Assembly: GCA_018657765.1 (NCBI GenBank)
Contig: JABHWM010000005.1
Location: forward strand, 1-64,000
Direction of reading: 5' to 3'
Length of the DNA: 64,000 nucleotides
Origin: Minisyncoccota bacterium
GTDB taxonomy: Bacteria; Patescibacteriota; Microgenomatia; UBA1400; PJMF01
The position numbers and the translations under genes were made by a program. The notes below the pieces were generated by a model. That model saw only the letters and a program-made list of their open reading frames with translations, searched no databases and was not told the origin of the DNA. Shown here piece by piece: positions 42,656-51,694 of the stretch. How positions within the stretch are numbered: the first letter of the stretch is position 1; the number at the start of each line of letters is the position of its first letter.

Positions 42656-44248
42656 TTAAAGATTCTTTGAAATTTCTTTTGCTTTTTCTAGTAAAATTTC
42701 TTTTGTGTTTAACTCTGAATTTTCCATAACCTCTTCAAAAAGTTGTTGTAAAATAATTCCCAGATTTTTTCCGGGTTTTAGATTGAGTTCAGTCATTAGA
42801 TCATTTCCATTAATAGCAATATCTTTGACAGCCATTGGTTGATTGAGTTGTTCAACCATTCTTTGTTTCATTTCTTCTAATCTCCAACTTGTTTTTTTAG
42901 CACCGCTGCCCAATCTGTCACCTTCACGAAGATCCAGAATATCATCGATATTTTCCAAGCCCACTTTACGCATAAACCTGCGAATAGATGCATCGGTATT
43001 TTGTGGCTGATAATGGAACATATGGAATCTAGTTAAGGTAAACATACGGTCAATATTTTTTTTGGAGAACTTGAATCTTTTTGCGACTTTAGAAGCTATT
43101 CTAGAACTAATTATTTCATGGTTATAAAAAGTAATATTTTCATTACTATTATCAAATGTTCTTGGTTTACCAGCATCATGAAGAAGAGTTGCTAGTCTAA
43201 CAATTGGATCGGCTGAAGGACAAGTATTCAGAGCATCTAATGAGTGTACCCAAACATTAGTTGTGTGGTGCCCACTTTGTTCAACTCCTTTCATTTCTAG
43301 AATTTCTGGAAGAACATACTCTAGCATTTTTGTTTTTTCTAAAAGAAGGATAGCTTTTTTGGGATCTTGGCTAGCAATCATTTTCATGAATTCATCGCGA
43401 ATTCTTTCCCAGCTAACATGTTGAATTAATGGGGCATGAGCTCCTAATGCTGTCAATGTTTTTTCTCCGATACTCATCCCTAGTTGTACAGAAAAACGAA
43501 TAGCTCTTAGCATTCTCAAGGCATCTTCTTTAAAACGGAGATTGGGATCACCAACAGCTTCGATCGTGCTTTGTGCTAAATCTTCGATACCATTGTGTGG
43601 ATCAGTCAAAGTAAAATCTTTTGATTCAAGGGAATAACTAGTTTCTATAATTTTTTCTGAGAATATTCCTTCAAGAAAAGAAGGGTTTATTTTTATAGCT
43701 AAAGCATTGATAGTAAAGTCTCTTCTTTCTAGATCTTCTTCTATTGTTTTTCCCCAGGTTACAGATTCTGGTCTTCTGTGATCATGATATGTGCCATCTG
43801 TTCTGTAAGTAGTAATCTCGAAAGGTTTTGGTTGTTTTTCTTCAGAGGGAAGTGTTTTGATTGGTTTTTCTAGAGATTCATGAAGTTTTTTTGCATTTAC
43901 TAAATCTATTAAGGTTTCTGTTTTTTTATTTTGTGAAATAGCAGATAGTAAGTTTTTTTCTGGAAGTTGATAATTATTTTTTAAAAGATACAGAGTATTT
44001 TCATGAGTAATACTAACTGTCCCGAAATTGTTTTCATAAAAGCTTTCAGGGAAAAGCTCCATGATTTTTTCTGGCTGAGCATTAGTCGTAAAATCATAAT
44101 CAGTAATAGCGATGTTCTTATGATAGAAAGCATTAGTAGATTGTAGAACTAAGTCTCTAATAGCCCCACCTACTAGGTGAGACTCAAACCCAGCTTTTTG
44201 TAAAGTGTGGCTGATGAATAATACTTCAAATGGTAACTCTAGTTTCAT
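42656..44248 (-). CDS. cca: CCA-adding tRNA nucleotidyltransferase with HD domain
   Basis: Adds or repairs the 3' CCA of tRNAs. LVGGAIRDLVL and DYDFTT give the nucleotidyltransferase core, EEDLERRDFTINALA the flanking motif, and LLHDAGKPRTF the HD domain. Start at ATG 44248 (530 aa): a minus-strand TATAAT lies 6 nt upstream, and a longer frame to 44305 would overlap recJ. Compared with usual enzymes there is an extra loop of about 60 residues between FGTVSITHEN and FEITTYRTDGTYHDHR. Needed here because the tRNAs seen do not encode CCA. Divergent from recJ, with both promoters in 45 bp. Confidence 0.93.
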   Translation of the reverse strand: MKLELPFEVLFISHTLQKAGFESHLVGGAIRDLVLQSTNAFYHKNIAITDYDFTTNAQPEKIMELFPESFYENNFGTVSITHENTLYLLKNNYQLPEKNLLSAISQNKKTETLIDLVNAKKLHESLEKPIKTLPSEEKQPKPFEITTYRTDGTYHDHRRPESVTWGKTIEEDLERRDFTINALAIKINPSFLEGIFSEKIIETSYSLESKDFTLTDPHNGIEDLAQSTIEAVGDPNLRFKEDALRMLRAIRFSVQLGMSIGEKTLTALGAHAPLIQHVSWERIRDEFMKMIASQDPKKAILLLEKTKMLEYVLPEILEMKGVEQSGHHTTNVWVHSLDALNTCPSADPIVRLATLLHDAGKPRTFDNSNENITFYNHEIISSRIASKVAKRFKFSKKNIDRMFTLTRFHMFHYQPQNTDASIRRFMRKVGLENIDDILDLREGDRLGSGAKKTSWRLEEMKQRMVEQLNQPMAVKDIAINGNDLMTELNLKPGKNLGIILQQLFEEVMENSELNTKEILLEKAKEISKNL

Positions 44249-44254
44249 AATTTC

Positions 44255-44260
44255 ATTATA
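44255..44260 (-). promoter_or_regulatory. -10 box of cca, leaderless type
   Basis: TATAAT on the minus strand, 6 nt before the cca ATG at 44248. The divergent recJ gene has TATAAAAT at 44269-44276, 17 nt before its ATG. Confidence 0.55.
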
Positions 44261-44293
44261 AAGGATTCTATAAAATATGTTACTCTGATCAAT

Positions 44294-45931
44294 ATGAAGT
44301 GGCATTTATTAACTGAAAAAGTTCCTAGCTCCCTAGAAGATGTTTATAAGATTCTGTTGAAGAATAGACAAGTTGCTAATAAGGGAGATTTTTTTGAACC
44401 CAAAAATCCTATTGATCTATCTGCAGAAGAGTTGGGAGTAGATATAGAGATGTTGCAGAAGGCCAAAGATCGTATCTTGGAAGCTATAAAAAAGAAACAA
44501 AAAATAATAGTTTTTGGTGATTATGATGCTGATGGAATCAGCGCTACAGCTATTTTATGGCAGACTTTATATGATCTAGGGGCAGATGCTTTGCCATTTA
44601 TTCCTCATAGAGAGAAACATGGTTATGGTTTAACAACTGCTGCCTTAGAAGAGATATACAAAACATCAACTCCAGATTTATTAATTACAGTTGATACTGG
44701 AATTGTAGCTCACGAGGAAGTAGAGAAGCTAAAAGAAAAAAATATTGACGTTATTATTACTGACCATCATCAGCCTGATGAAACTTTACCAGAAGCTTTA
44801 GCTGTGGTTCACAGTACAAAGATATGTGGAGCAGCCGTTGCTTGGGTTTTGGCTAGAGAATTTACAGAAGAGGCAGCTCGTAAGAATCTTGACTTAGTCG
44901 CTTTGGCTACAGTTACTGATCTGATGCCTTTAAAAGGAGTAAATAGGGCTTTTGTTCATCATGGTTTAGAAGTCATGAACAAGAGAGAAAGACTCGGTTT
45001 ATTAGCTCTTCAGAAAGTTGCTGGTTTAGAAAATAAAAATATAGAATCTATGCAACTTGGTTTTGTTTTGGGACCAAGAATTAATGCTATGGGTAGGTTA
45101 TCTCATGCAGTTGATGCTTTACGTTTATTGTGTACAAAAAACAAGAAAAGAGCCTCAGAATTAGCTAGTTTAATTGATAGTACCAATAGTGATAGAAAGC
45201 AGTTAACTCAAGATTTATATCAGTTAGCTCGTGGGCAAGTTTCAGAACAGAAGAAAGAACATATTTTGGTAGTTCATTCAGATGAATTTCATGAGGGGAT
45301 TATTGGATTAATTGCTGGAAAATTAACTCAGAGTTATGCTAAGCCATCTATTGTGATTAGTACTAGAGGAGAGACAGCAAAAGCATCAGCTCGTTCTGTT
45401 GTTGGGGTAAATATTACAGAGGTTATTAGATCTACCAGAGATTTATTATTAGCATTTGGTGGTCATCCAATGGCTGCTGGATTTGGTTTTGAACATGATA
45501 ATTTAGAACCTGTTATAGATTATATGTTCAATTATGGCAGAGAAAATATAGATAAGGATCTTTTACAAAAAAGACTCTCTATAGAATGCTTACTACCTTT
45601 AGATTTTATTTCTTTAGAATTTCTAGATTATCTGCAAAAGTTTTCTCCTTTTGGACAGAAAAATCCAGAACCTATTTTTGCTTTGAAGAATATCAAGATA
45701 AAAGAGATTAGAACTATTGGTAAACAACAAAATCACCTAAAACTATTACTTACAGATGAAACTGACAATCTGGAGTTAACTGCTTTGGCTTGGGGAAGAG
45801 GAGATCTTTCAGATTCTTTACAGGTAGGTCAATCTATTAATGCAGCTGTTACCTTACAGATAAATGAGTGGATGGACAGAAAAAATATTCAAGCTATTGT
45901 TAAAGATTTTCAGGTTGAAGATTTAGATTAG
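44294..45931 (+). CDS. recJ: Single-stranded-DNA-specific exonuclease RecJ
   Basis: 5'-3' exonuclease of recombination and mismatch repair. The DHH domain has VFGDYDADGISATAIL, the VDTG motif and TDHHQPDE; the DHHA1 domain has GGHPMAAGFGF; a C-terminal OB-like domain follows. The 545 aa length is normal for a compact RecJ. A hairpin terminator lies about 55 bp downstream, shared with the convergent DsbA-like gene. Confidence 0.95.
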   Translation: MKWHLLTEKVPSSLEDVYKILLKNRQVANKGDFFEPKNPIDLSAEELGVDIEMLQKAKDRILEAIKKKQKIIVFGDYDADGISATAILWQTLYDLGADALPFIPHREKHGYGLTTAALEEIYKTSTPDLLITVDTGIVAHEEVEKLKEKNIDVIITDHHQPDETLPEALAVVHSTKICGAAVAWVLAREFTEEAARKNLDLVALATVTDLMPLKGVNRAFVHHGLEVMNKRERLGLLALQKVAGLENKNIESMQLGFVLGPRINAMGRLSHAVDALRLLCTKNKKRASELASLIDSTNSDRKQLTQDLYQLARGQVSEQKKEHILVVHSDEFHEGIIGLIAGKLTQSYAKPSIVISTRGETAKASARSVVGVNITEVIRSTRDLLLAFGGHPMAAGFGFEHDNLEPVIDYMFNYGRENIDKDLLQKRLSIECLLPLDFISLEFLDYLQKFSPFGQKNPEPIFALKNIKIKEIRTIGKQQNHLKLLLTDETDNLELTALAWGRGDLSDSLQVGQSINAAVTLQINEWMDRKNIQAIVKDFQVEDLD

Positions 45932-45984
45932 ATTTTTGTTTAAGATCTATTTTTTTCATTATTTATAACGAATCTAGATAACAC

Positions 45985-46010
45985 AAAAGGCGCTCTTACG
46001 AACGCCCTTT
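45985..46010. terminator. Bidirectional terminator between recJ and the DsbA-like gene
   Basis: A stem of about 7 bp with one bulged base (AAAGGCG with CGCCCTTT) around 45985-46010. A-rich and T-rich tracts on both sides allow termination of convergent transcripts in either direction; the minus-strand version has TTTT directly after the stem. Confidence 0.7.
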
Positions 46011-46034
46011 ATATATCTTTTATTAAATCTTTAT

Positions 46035-46766
46035 TTATTCAAGATATCCATCAATGATTGATTTTACCTGAGCATAAGGAAGTGCTCCAGAAATCAATTC
46101 TTGAGGACCATCCTGAGTAACTAGGATAGTTCCAGGAGTTCCAGAAACGCCAGCGTTTCTTCCTCCAGCAAAGTCTGCTGTTACAAGTTTTGCAAGATCT
46201 CCATCATCAATACATTTCTGTACTGCTGCGGCATTTGCTCCAGATTTTGTAGCAGCTGTTATGAGGTTATCTTCAGAAAGGGCTTCTGCTCCATCCAAAG
46301 CGGCATTCTCATAAAGCATGTCACTAAATTTCCAGAAAGCATCATTTCCAGCAGCTTCTGCTACACACTCGGCAGCTTCTGCAGAGGCTTGTGCTCTAGC
46401 ATGGAAGCTAAGTGGATAATGACGATATACCCAAGCTACTTTATCTCCATATTCTTCCATGATTTTTGTCATGGTTGGATGGAATTTATTACAGTAAGGA
46501 CATTCATAATCTGAGTACTCTACTAAGATTATTTCTGCATCCATGTTTCCACGGATATGATCTTCCTCTGTTACTTCTGGCATTTCAGATAAAGAGTCTG
46601 CTGCTACAGGTTTCTCACCAGCTGCTATAGGAGCTCCTACTTGTTGTCCATTTCCGGCTGTTCCTGATTTTAATAGTTGGTTTTCAGTCCATAGAGAACC
46701 AGCTACAAATCCTGCTATAAAAGCAACAGCACCGATCATTAGTTGAGTCAGTGTTTTATTATTCAT
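46035..46766 (-). CDS. Membrane-anchored DsbA-like thiol-disulfide oxidoreductase
   Basis: 243 aa. A signal anchor (about 8-25) and a Gly/Ala-rich linker precede a thioredoxin-fold domain with the active site CPYC (C89-C92) in YSDYECPYCNKFHP and the cis-proline segment GVSGTPGTILV near the C-terminus. It would introduce or shuffle disulfides in exported proteins; cysteine-containing surface proteins such as the one at 31613 are possible clients. No DsbB or VKOR partner is in the window. Terminated by the shared hairpin at 45985. Confidence 0.9.
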   Translation of the reverse strand: MNNKTLTQLMIGAVAFIAGFVAGSLWTENQLLKSGTAGNGQQVGAPIAAGEKPVAADSLSEMPEVTEEDHIRGNMDAEIILVEYSDYECPYCNKFHPTMTKIMEEYGDKVAWVYRHYPLSFHARAQASAEAAECVAEAAGNDAFWKFSDMLYENAALDGAEALSEDNLITAATKSGANAAAVQKCIDDGDLAKLVTADFAGGRNAGVSGTPGTILVTQDGPQELISGALPYAQVKSIIDGYLE

Positions 46767-46904
46767 TATCTAAGAGACCTTTCTCTTTTTATTAATATTA
46801 ATGTTAGATAAGTATTATTTTGATGCAATAGATACTCCTCAATACAGTCTCTTGAATCTATCGTAAAATACTCACTAGGTCAATCCTAACAAGAAAGATA
46901 AATA

Positions 46905-47651
46905 ATGCCTGTGAGCTCACTTACACCTTATGAAAAAAATCAGTTATTGAAGTATGGCTTTGATCCTGAAGATATAGCTTTTTATGGAAAGATGCCTGTT
47001 GAATATATTACTGGATATACCAGTTTTTATAACAATAATTTTATTGTTAATAGTAATGTTCTTATTCCTAGAGTAGAGACAGAAGATCTTGTAGAAAAAA
47101 TTATTTCTATTTATTCAAAGCATAAAGGAAAACTGAGTTTTTTAGAAGTTGGGACCGGAAGTGGGGCTTTAGGAATATCCATTTTCAAGAATTTATTAAA
47201 TAAAGGAGTAGAAACAAGTTGTATTTTGAGTGATGTTTCTGCAGAAGCTCTGGAAGTTACTAAAAAAAATATTGATAATTTAGTAAAAGAAGATAATCAA
47301 AGCAAAATAAATATAATTAAGTCAGATCTTGTAGAAAATATTTCAGCTTTAGATGAATATGATTTTTGTGTAGCTAATTTACCCTATATTCCTCATGAAA
47401 GAATCTCTAGATTAGATTCTTCAGTAAAAGATTTTGAGCCAATTTTAGCACTTGATGGTGGGGCAGATGGTTTAGATCTTATTAAAAAACTATTGAAGGA
47501 ACTTCAAGAGAAGGATTTTTCTGGTAATGTTTTTCTAGAGGTTGATGATACTCATACCAAAGAAAAACTAGAAAGTATTGATCAAGTTAGCTTAAAAGAA
47601 GTTTGGAATGATTCACTGGGTAAAAATAGATTTGCTTGGTTTGTTGTTTAG
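46905..47651 (+). CDS. prmC: Release factor glutamine methyltransferase PrmC (variant NLPY motif)
   Basis: SAM-dependent methyltransferase that modifies the GGQ glutamine of release factors. PVEYITGYTSFY and VLIPRVETEDLVE are typical of PrmC, and GTGSGALGISIF is the SAM-binding motif. The catalytic NPPY is NLPY here (VANLPYIPHE, about 155-164), an unusual change in the second position. The 248 aa are slightly short. prfA, its common neighbour, is absent. It converges with the gene at 47667 with 15 bp between stops. Confidence 0.88.
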   Translation: MPVSSLTPYEKNQLLKYGFDPEDIAFYGKMPVEYITGYTSFYNNNFIVNSNVLIPRVETEDLVEKIISIYSKHKGKLSFLEVGTGSGALGISIFKNLLNKGVETSCILSDVSAEALEVTKKNIDNLVKEDNQSKINIIKSDLVENISALDEYDFCVANLPYIPHERISRLDSSVKDFEPILALDGGADGLDLIKKLLKELQEKDFSGNVFLEVDDTHTKEKLESIDQVSLKEVWNDSLGKNRFAWFVV

Positions 47652-47666
47652 AAAGAACTTATTATT

Positions 47667-48128
47667 TTAGTAATAATGTCTACCAGTGTGATGATTTCTT
47701 CCTGGGCTAGCATTGGGATCTCTTATATATCTAGTTTCACCTTTAAATTCTTTGGCTATATTAATGATATCTTTGACTTGCCTAGTTAATTCAAATTTTC
47801 TAATAACTTTTTTATATTTTTTTAGAAATTCTTTTGTATTTTTTTCTAATAGCTCTATATATAGTTTTAAGTCAGTAGAATACTTTCCTAATTTATTATC
47901 ATATGGAGAAGCACCGAGATGGTGATATTTGATACTTTCACTTTTAGCATTGCTAACAATTTTTTGAATACCTTGAACGACCAGTCTGGTAGCTTCTTCT
48001 GGACTCATTTCTAAAATAGTAGGGATAGGATGAGAATCTATCTCTAGATCTTTACTCAATAGTTTTCTAAGTCTGTCAAGATTTTCTTGATACTCTTTAG
48101 AGTATCTACCTCCCTTTTTTTTCTCCAT
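47667..48128 (-). CDS. Hypothetical basic protein
   Basis: 153 aa, soluble, lysine-rich and helical, with a histidine-rich C-terminus (GRNHHTGRHYY). No domain was recognised. A minus-strand TATGAT (48137-48142) lies 8 nt before the ATG, the leaderless layout. The basic character could indicate nucleic-acid binding; no motif supports more. Confidence 0.6.
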   Translation of the reverse strand: MEKKKGGRYSKEYQENLDRLRKLLSKDLEIDSHPIPTILEMSPEEATRLVVQGIQKIVSNAKSESIKYHHLGASPYDNKLGKYSTDLKLYIELLEKNTKEFLKKYKKVIRKFELTRQVKDIINIAKEFKGETRYIRDPNASPGRNHHTGRHYY

Positions 48129-48248
48129 ATTTTTAGATCATATCAAATCAAAATTATATTTACTATACTAGTTATCTTAAAACTAAACTTATTTTTTTAA
48201 AGCTATAAAACTTGACACAACACAAAAAAAAGATCAGGATAAATATAT

Positions 48249-48407
48249 ATGGTTACAATGCAGTTTCATTTCTGGAAAGTTCTTGTGTTTACAATTTTGT
48301 TTTTACTTGTTTTGGTTGGAATATCTCTTTTTCTAGATCTCAAGAATGTTGGTTTTGAGAAGTCTGAGCAGGTTGTTTTAGAAAAAATATTAACCCTAAA
48401 GACATAA
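48249..48407 (+). CDS. Possible 52-aa single-pass membrane protein
   Basis: A short frame from ATG 48249 encodes one strong helix (VLVFTILFLLVLVGISLFL) with a short charged tail. AGGA about 9 nt upstream could be the ribosome binding site. Its last 68 bp lie antisense to the 3' end of the MFS gene, which counts against it. Otherwise the 48129-48339 interval holds nothing else that I recognise. Confidence 0.35.
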   Translation: MVTMQFHFWKVLVFTILFLLVLVGISLFLDLKNVGFEKSEQVVLEKILTLKT

Positions 48408-49533
48408 TTCCAGCTGCTACAAACAACATGCTTTCTGGATATCTTGTGGAAAGTAAAAATCCTCCTAATAGTGGCCCTATTATTTGACTAAGACTTCCTA
48501 GAGAGTTTGCTACTCCCATGATAGATCCTTGTTCTTTCTCACTAGCACTTCTAGAGATAGCTCCATTGAGTAGCGGTCTGACGATTCCTGTACCAAAAGA
48601 AAAGAGGGTCATTATTCCCACAAAAGGAAGGAGTGAGTTTACCATTGGTGCTATAAAAAGACCGGCAATTACAGAACTCATTCCCCACAGGATAAGTTTA
48701 TTTTCATCCCAGATATCAATCATTTTAGGAATAATTTTTATTCTTAGGATAATACTTATTAGTCCTATGTAAGCCAAGATAAATCCTATGTGCTGAGCTG
48801 TTAATCCCATTTTTATATTTCCATAGAGAGCAAAGCTTGCTACCCAAGTAGAGTGGGCTAATAAATAGAAAAAGAATTGTAATAGATTGTAGGAAGTTTT
48901 TTTATTTAGGAGATATTTTTTGAATGGTTCTGAATCTAGTATTTTTACTTTCTTGAAAGAAAATTTTGGTTTATTTTCATTAGAAACTGTTTCTGGAAGA
49001 AAGAAATAAGTAAGAAGAATACTTATTCCAGAGATAGCTGCTGCTAGGAAAGCAGGAATAGCAAAGCCAAATTGAGAGAGATAGCCACCTATTGCAGGTC
49101 CTATGAGAAAACCAATACCAAAGGCTGCTCCACTAATTCCAAAGGCTTTACTTCTATTTTTTTTAGAAGTGATATCACTGATATATGCTTGGGCAATGGT
49201 AAAGTTACTACCCAATAATCCATCGATAGCTCTTGAGAGAAAAATCATCCAAAGTGTGTTAGAAAGACCCAGAACAATAAAACTAATAAAAGTAGAAAAT
49301 TGAGAGACCATTAAGAGTGGTCTTCTACCATAAGTATCGCTAAGTTTTCCCATTATTGGACTAGAGATAAATTGAAATAAAGAGAAAACAGTCAAGATAA
49401 GTCCAACAACAAATGGAGTTGCTCCATATGATTGAGCATAAAAAGGTAAGAAAGGCAGAATTAATGAAAACCCTAACACTTCTGTGATTTGAATAATAAA
49501 AACAATAGCTAATCTTTTATCAAAGCTTTTCAT
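48340..49533 (-). CDS. MFS transporter, DHA1 (drug:H+ antiporter) type
   Basis: 397 aa, about twelve membrane helices. Motif A is GKLSDTYGRRPLLMVS after helix 2, and GIGFLIGPAIGGYLSQ in helix 5 is the antiporter motif C, so an efflux role like TetA-group proteins is likely. Substrate unknown. It shares its direction with the nuclease and acyltransferase genes upstream; 15 bp separate it from the nuclease stop. Confidence 0.88.
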   Translation of the reverse strand: MKSFDKRLAIVFIIQITEVLGFSLILPFLPFYAQSYGATPFVVGLILTVFSLFQFISSPIMGKLSDTYGRRPLLMVSQFSTFISFIVLGLSNTLWMIFLSRAIDGLLGSNFTIAQAYISDITSKKNRSKAFGISGAAFGIGFLIGPAIGGYLSQFGFAIPAFLAAAISGISILLTYFFLPETVSNENKPKFSFKKVKILDSEPFKKYLLNKKTSYNLLQFFFYLLAHSTWVASFALYGNIKMGLTAQHIGFILAYIGLISIILRIKIIPKMIDIWDENKLILWGMSSVIAGLFIAPMVNSLLPFVGIMTLFSFGTGIVRPLLNGAISRSASEKEQGSIMGVANSLGSLSQIIGPLLGGFLLSTRYPESMLFVAAGIMSLGLIFFLKQPAQTSQNQHS

Positions 49534-49548
49534 AATGAATATCGTATT

Positions 49549-50415
49549 TTACAGGATAACGCTATCTTTTTTGGGAGCATTGTCTCTAGGAAGAATAAAG
49601 ATATCTCTTTTATAGCCACCAATTCCTACAAACTCGGCTTCTCCAGACAGGATTTGTTCGAAAGGCTTGCATGACCAACAGCGTTTTTCTCCCTCTGGGC
49701 AACGGAATCTATTGAGTTTTCTAGCAAGTTTTATTTCTTTAGCAACTTTTAGAACTTGATCATGTGATTCTTTTTGATCTGGGAGAGCAATCTCTTCTGG
49801 TTCATTCTCCATTCCTAGATACCAGTAACTGAGTTTTTTTACTTTTCTTTGTTGAGTGTTACTAACTAATAAAAGATAAATAGGTAACTGTAGAGATTCT
49901 CCTTTTTCTTTACTTTTACTAGTTTTAAAATCAATAATATGAACAGAGTCTGTATCTGGTAAATACTGTAACCAGTCTATTTTTCCACAAAGAATGATTC
50001 CTTCATCTTCTGATAGCCAGTAGTGGGGAAGATCTTCTTTTATTTTGACGGTTAATTGAGTGATTGGACCAGGATTTTCTATGATTCTCCTGAGCATGTT
50101 TTCACCTCTTTGCTTGAATTTTTGCTCTGTTTCCTGATCTAAAAACCCACCATTTTTACCACTTACTTTTTTCCAGACTACATTGAATTTCTCTAGTAAT
50201 GATTCTTTTAGGCGTTTATCTGTAGGAATATTAGAAAGTGATTCAACTACCTCATGTACAGCTTGTCCTAAAGCTAGGGCTGGGGACATAATTTGGATTT
50301 TATTTCCAGATTTTGGATTTTTATAAATATTTTTCAGGTAATATGCTCTTGGGCATTGTTGAAAGTCGGAAATAGATGAATGGGAAACCCAGACGGCAGA
50401 GTATTTATCAGGCAT
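49549..50415 (-). CDS. PD-(D/E)XK nuclease with Fe-S cluster cysteines (Cas4/AddB type)
   Basis: 288 aa. SISDFQQCPRAYYL at the N-terminus, GQAVHEVVE, CGKIDWLQ and IIDFKTSKS (the D...ExK core) followed by QLPIYLLL make up the RecB-family nuclease fold. One cysteine near residue 22 and three at the end (CPEGEKRCWSC, C-x6-C-x2-C) match the 4Fe-4S ligands of Cas4 and AddB nucleases. No CRISPR array or cas gene is in the window, so a role in DNA repair is more likely than spacer acquisition. TACAGT lies 8 nt before the ATG. Confidence 0.85.
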   Translation of the reverse strand: MPDKYSAVWVSHSSISDFQQCPRAYYLKNIYKNPKSGNKIQIMSPALALGQAVHEVVESLSNIPTDKRLKESLLEKFNVVWKKVSGKNGGFLDQETEQKFKQRGENMLRRIIENPGPITQLTVKIKEDLPHYWLSEDEGIILCGKIDWLQYLPDTDSVHIIDFKTSKSKEKGESLQLPIYLLLVSNTQQRKVKKLSYWYLGMENEPEEIALPDQKESHDQVLKVAKEIKLARKLNRFRCPEGEKRCWSCKPFEQILSGEAEFVGIGGYKRDIFILPRDNAPKKDSVIL

Positions 50416-50458
50416 ATGGAGTTACTGTAGCACAGATTTATCTGAGATGAAATTGGTT

Positions 50459-51526
50459 TTAGTCAATTCCAATTATTTTTCTCAAATAAGGTATTTTAGA
50501 AATAAAGAAGCTTATCGAAAAGCTAGCCAATATAGTAATCAATGGTCTGATGATTATAAAACTTATTAAATTATTTCCTATAAATTCTATGGCAAAACCA
50601 TGTTTTATATCAATGTAATCCATCACAAACATGTGAATTAAATAAGCTCCATATGAAAGAGAAGCCAGAGTAATAATAGTTTTATTAAAAATAGGCTTAA
50701 GGGTTACTTTTTTTAATGTTTTATTAGAAATAATCCAGGTAAACAATCCAACTGATGACAAACCTATGGCTGGATTTAAATAATCATGCCAATAAAAAAT
50801 ACCATTTTTAAATGCCAGTGTTGTATTACCTGCTTTTAACAAAAATCCAGCATAACCAAAAAAGAAAATAACTAAAATCCAAGAGAAAAATAATTGAAAA
50901 AATTTTGATTGTTTTTTGAGCATTTCTTTTTTAACAATAAATCCCCACCAAAAATAAGAAAAAAATGGAAGCCACCAAGTTGTCAAACTTGTTATGCTTC
51001 CTGTCAGATTTGAAAAATAATGGGTTAGACCTATAAACCAAGTTAAAATAAAACTTCCATATAAAATTGATAAATGTAGTTTTTTTGATCCATATTTAGC
51101 AATGAGTTGAATAATCGGTAATAATAAATATAAACCAATTAAAATTACTAAAAAATAATAAATAAACATATTTCCAGAAACAATAAAATTCATTATTTCT
51201 GATGCAGAAAATAAAACTGATCTAAATGTAGTTTTCCAAATTAAGTAGAAAGTAAACCAAAAAGTAAGAGGGATAACTAGTCTTTTTATTGTTCTTTCAA
51301 AGTTCTTTTTAATGGAGTCAGTTCTATCTATCAATAAATATCCACTAATCATTATGAACATAGGAACAGCAATAAGAGATAAAGTATAAATCAAAAAAGA
51401 AATCCACCACCCAAATCCTCCAAAAAAATCACCCCTACTAGCCACAGGATACATAAGGTGATTTCCGATTACCCCTAGGATTGCAAGAATTCTTATTAAA
51501 TCAATAGAAATGTTTCTATTTTTCAT
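50459..51526 (-). CDS. Acyltransferase family 3 (OafA-like) membrane protein
   Basis: 355 aa, about ten membrane helices. The N-terminus, ISIDLIRILAILGVIGNHL, is the acyltransferase-3 signature with its conserved His in the first helix. Such enzymes O-acetylate or O-succinylate surface polysaccharides or peptidoglycan; a link to the glycan locus at 53-63 kb is plausible but is inference. A minus-strand TATAAT (51535-51540) lies 8 nt before the ATG, so it is probably leaderless. Confidence 0.85.
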   Translation of the reverse strand: MKNRNISIDLIRILAILGVIGNHLMYPVASRGDFFGGFGWWISFLIYTLSLIAVPMFIMISGYLLIDRTDSIKKNFERTIKRLVIPLTFWFTFYLIWKTTFRSVLFSASEIMNFIVSGNMFIYYFLVILIGLYLLLPIIQLIAKYGSKKLHLSILYGSFILTWFIGLTHYFSNLTGSITSLTTWWLPFFSYFWWGFIVKKEMLKKQSKFFQLFFSWILVIFFFGYAGFLLKAGNTTLAFKNGIFYWHDYLNPAIGLSSVGLFTWIISNKTLKKVTLKPIFNKTIITLASLSYGAYLIHMFVMDYIDIKHGFAIEFIGNNLISFIIIRPLITILASFSISFFISKIPYLRKIIGID

Positions 51527-51534
51527 TTATAGAA

Positions 51535-51540
51535 ATTATA
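51535..51540 (-). promoter_or_regulatory. -10 box of the acyltransferase gene, leaderless type
   Basis: TATAAT on the minus strand, 8 nt before the ATG at 51526; no ribosome binding site in between. Confidence 0.5.
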
Positions 51541-51561
51541 TCAGAAAATAGTTTTGAGTTG

Positions 51562-51632
51562 ATCCCGGACTAGGGGTCGAACCTAGGATAACAGGATCAG
51601 AACCTGTGGTGATGCCACTTCACTATCCGGGA
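51562..51632 (-). tRNA. tRNA-Gln (anticodon CUG)
   Basis: Cloverleaf on the minus strand: acceptor arm 51632-51626 with 51563-51569, anticodon loop TTCTGAT closed by ACAGG/CCTGT, T-arm CCTAG with TTCGACC. The acceptor starts with a U-A pair as in other bacterial tRNA-Gln. No CCA is encoded. Confidence 0.93.
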
Positions 51633-51644
51633 TTTCAGCTTTTT

Positions 51645-51668
51645 TTCAGCTTTATATATTAAGCTGAA
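51645..51668. promoter_or_regulatory. Inverted repeat upstream of the response-regulator gene
   Basis: An 8-bp perfect inverted repeat (51645-51652 with 51661-51668, TTCAGCTT/AAGCTGAA) around an A+T spacer. A further direct copy of TTCAGCTTT starts about 10 bp upstream. It lies between tRNA-Gln (-) and the response-regulator gene (+) 27 bp before its start, a plausible site for autoregulation. Confidence 0.4.
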
Positions 51669-51694
51669 TAATAGATATGTAGTATACCAGAGGA

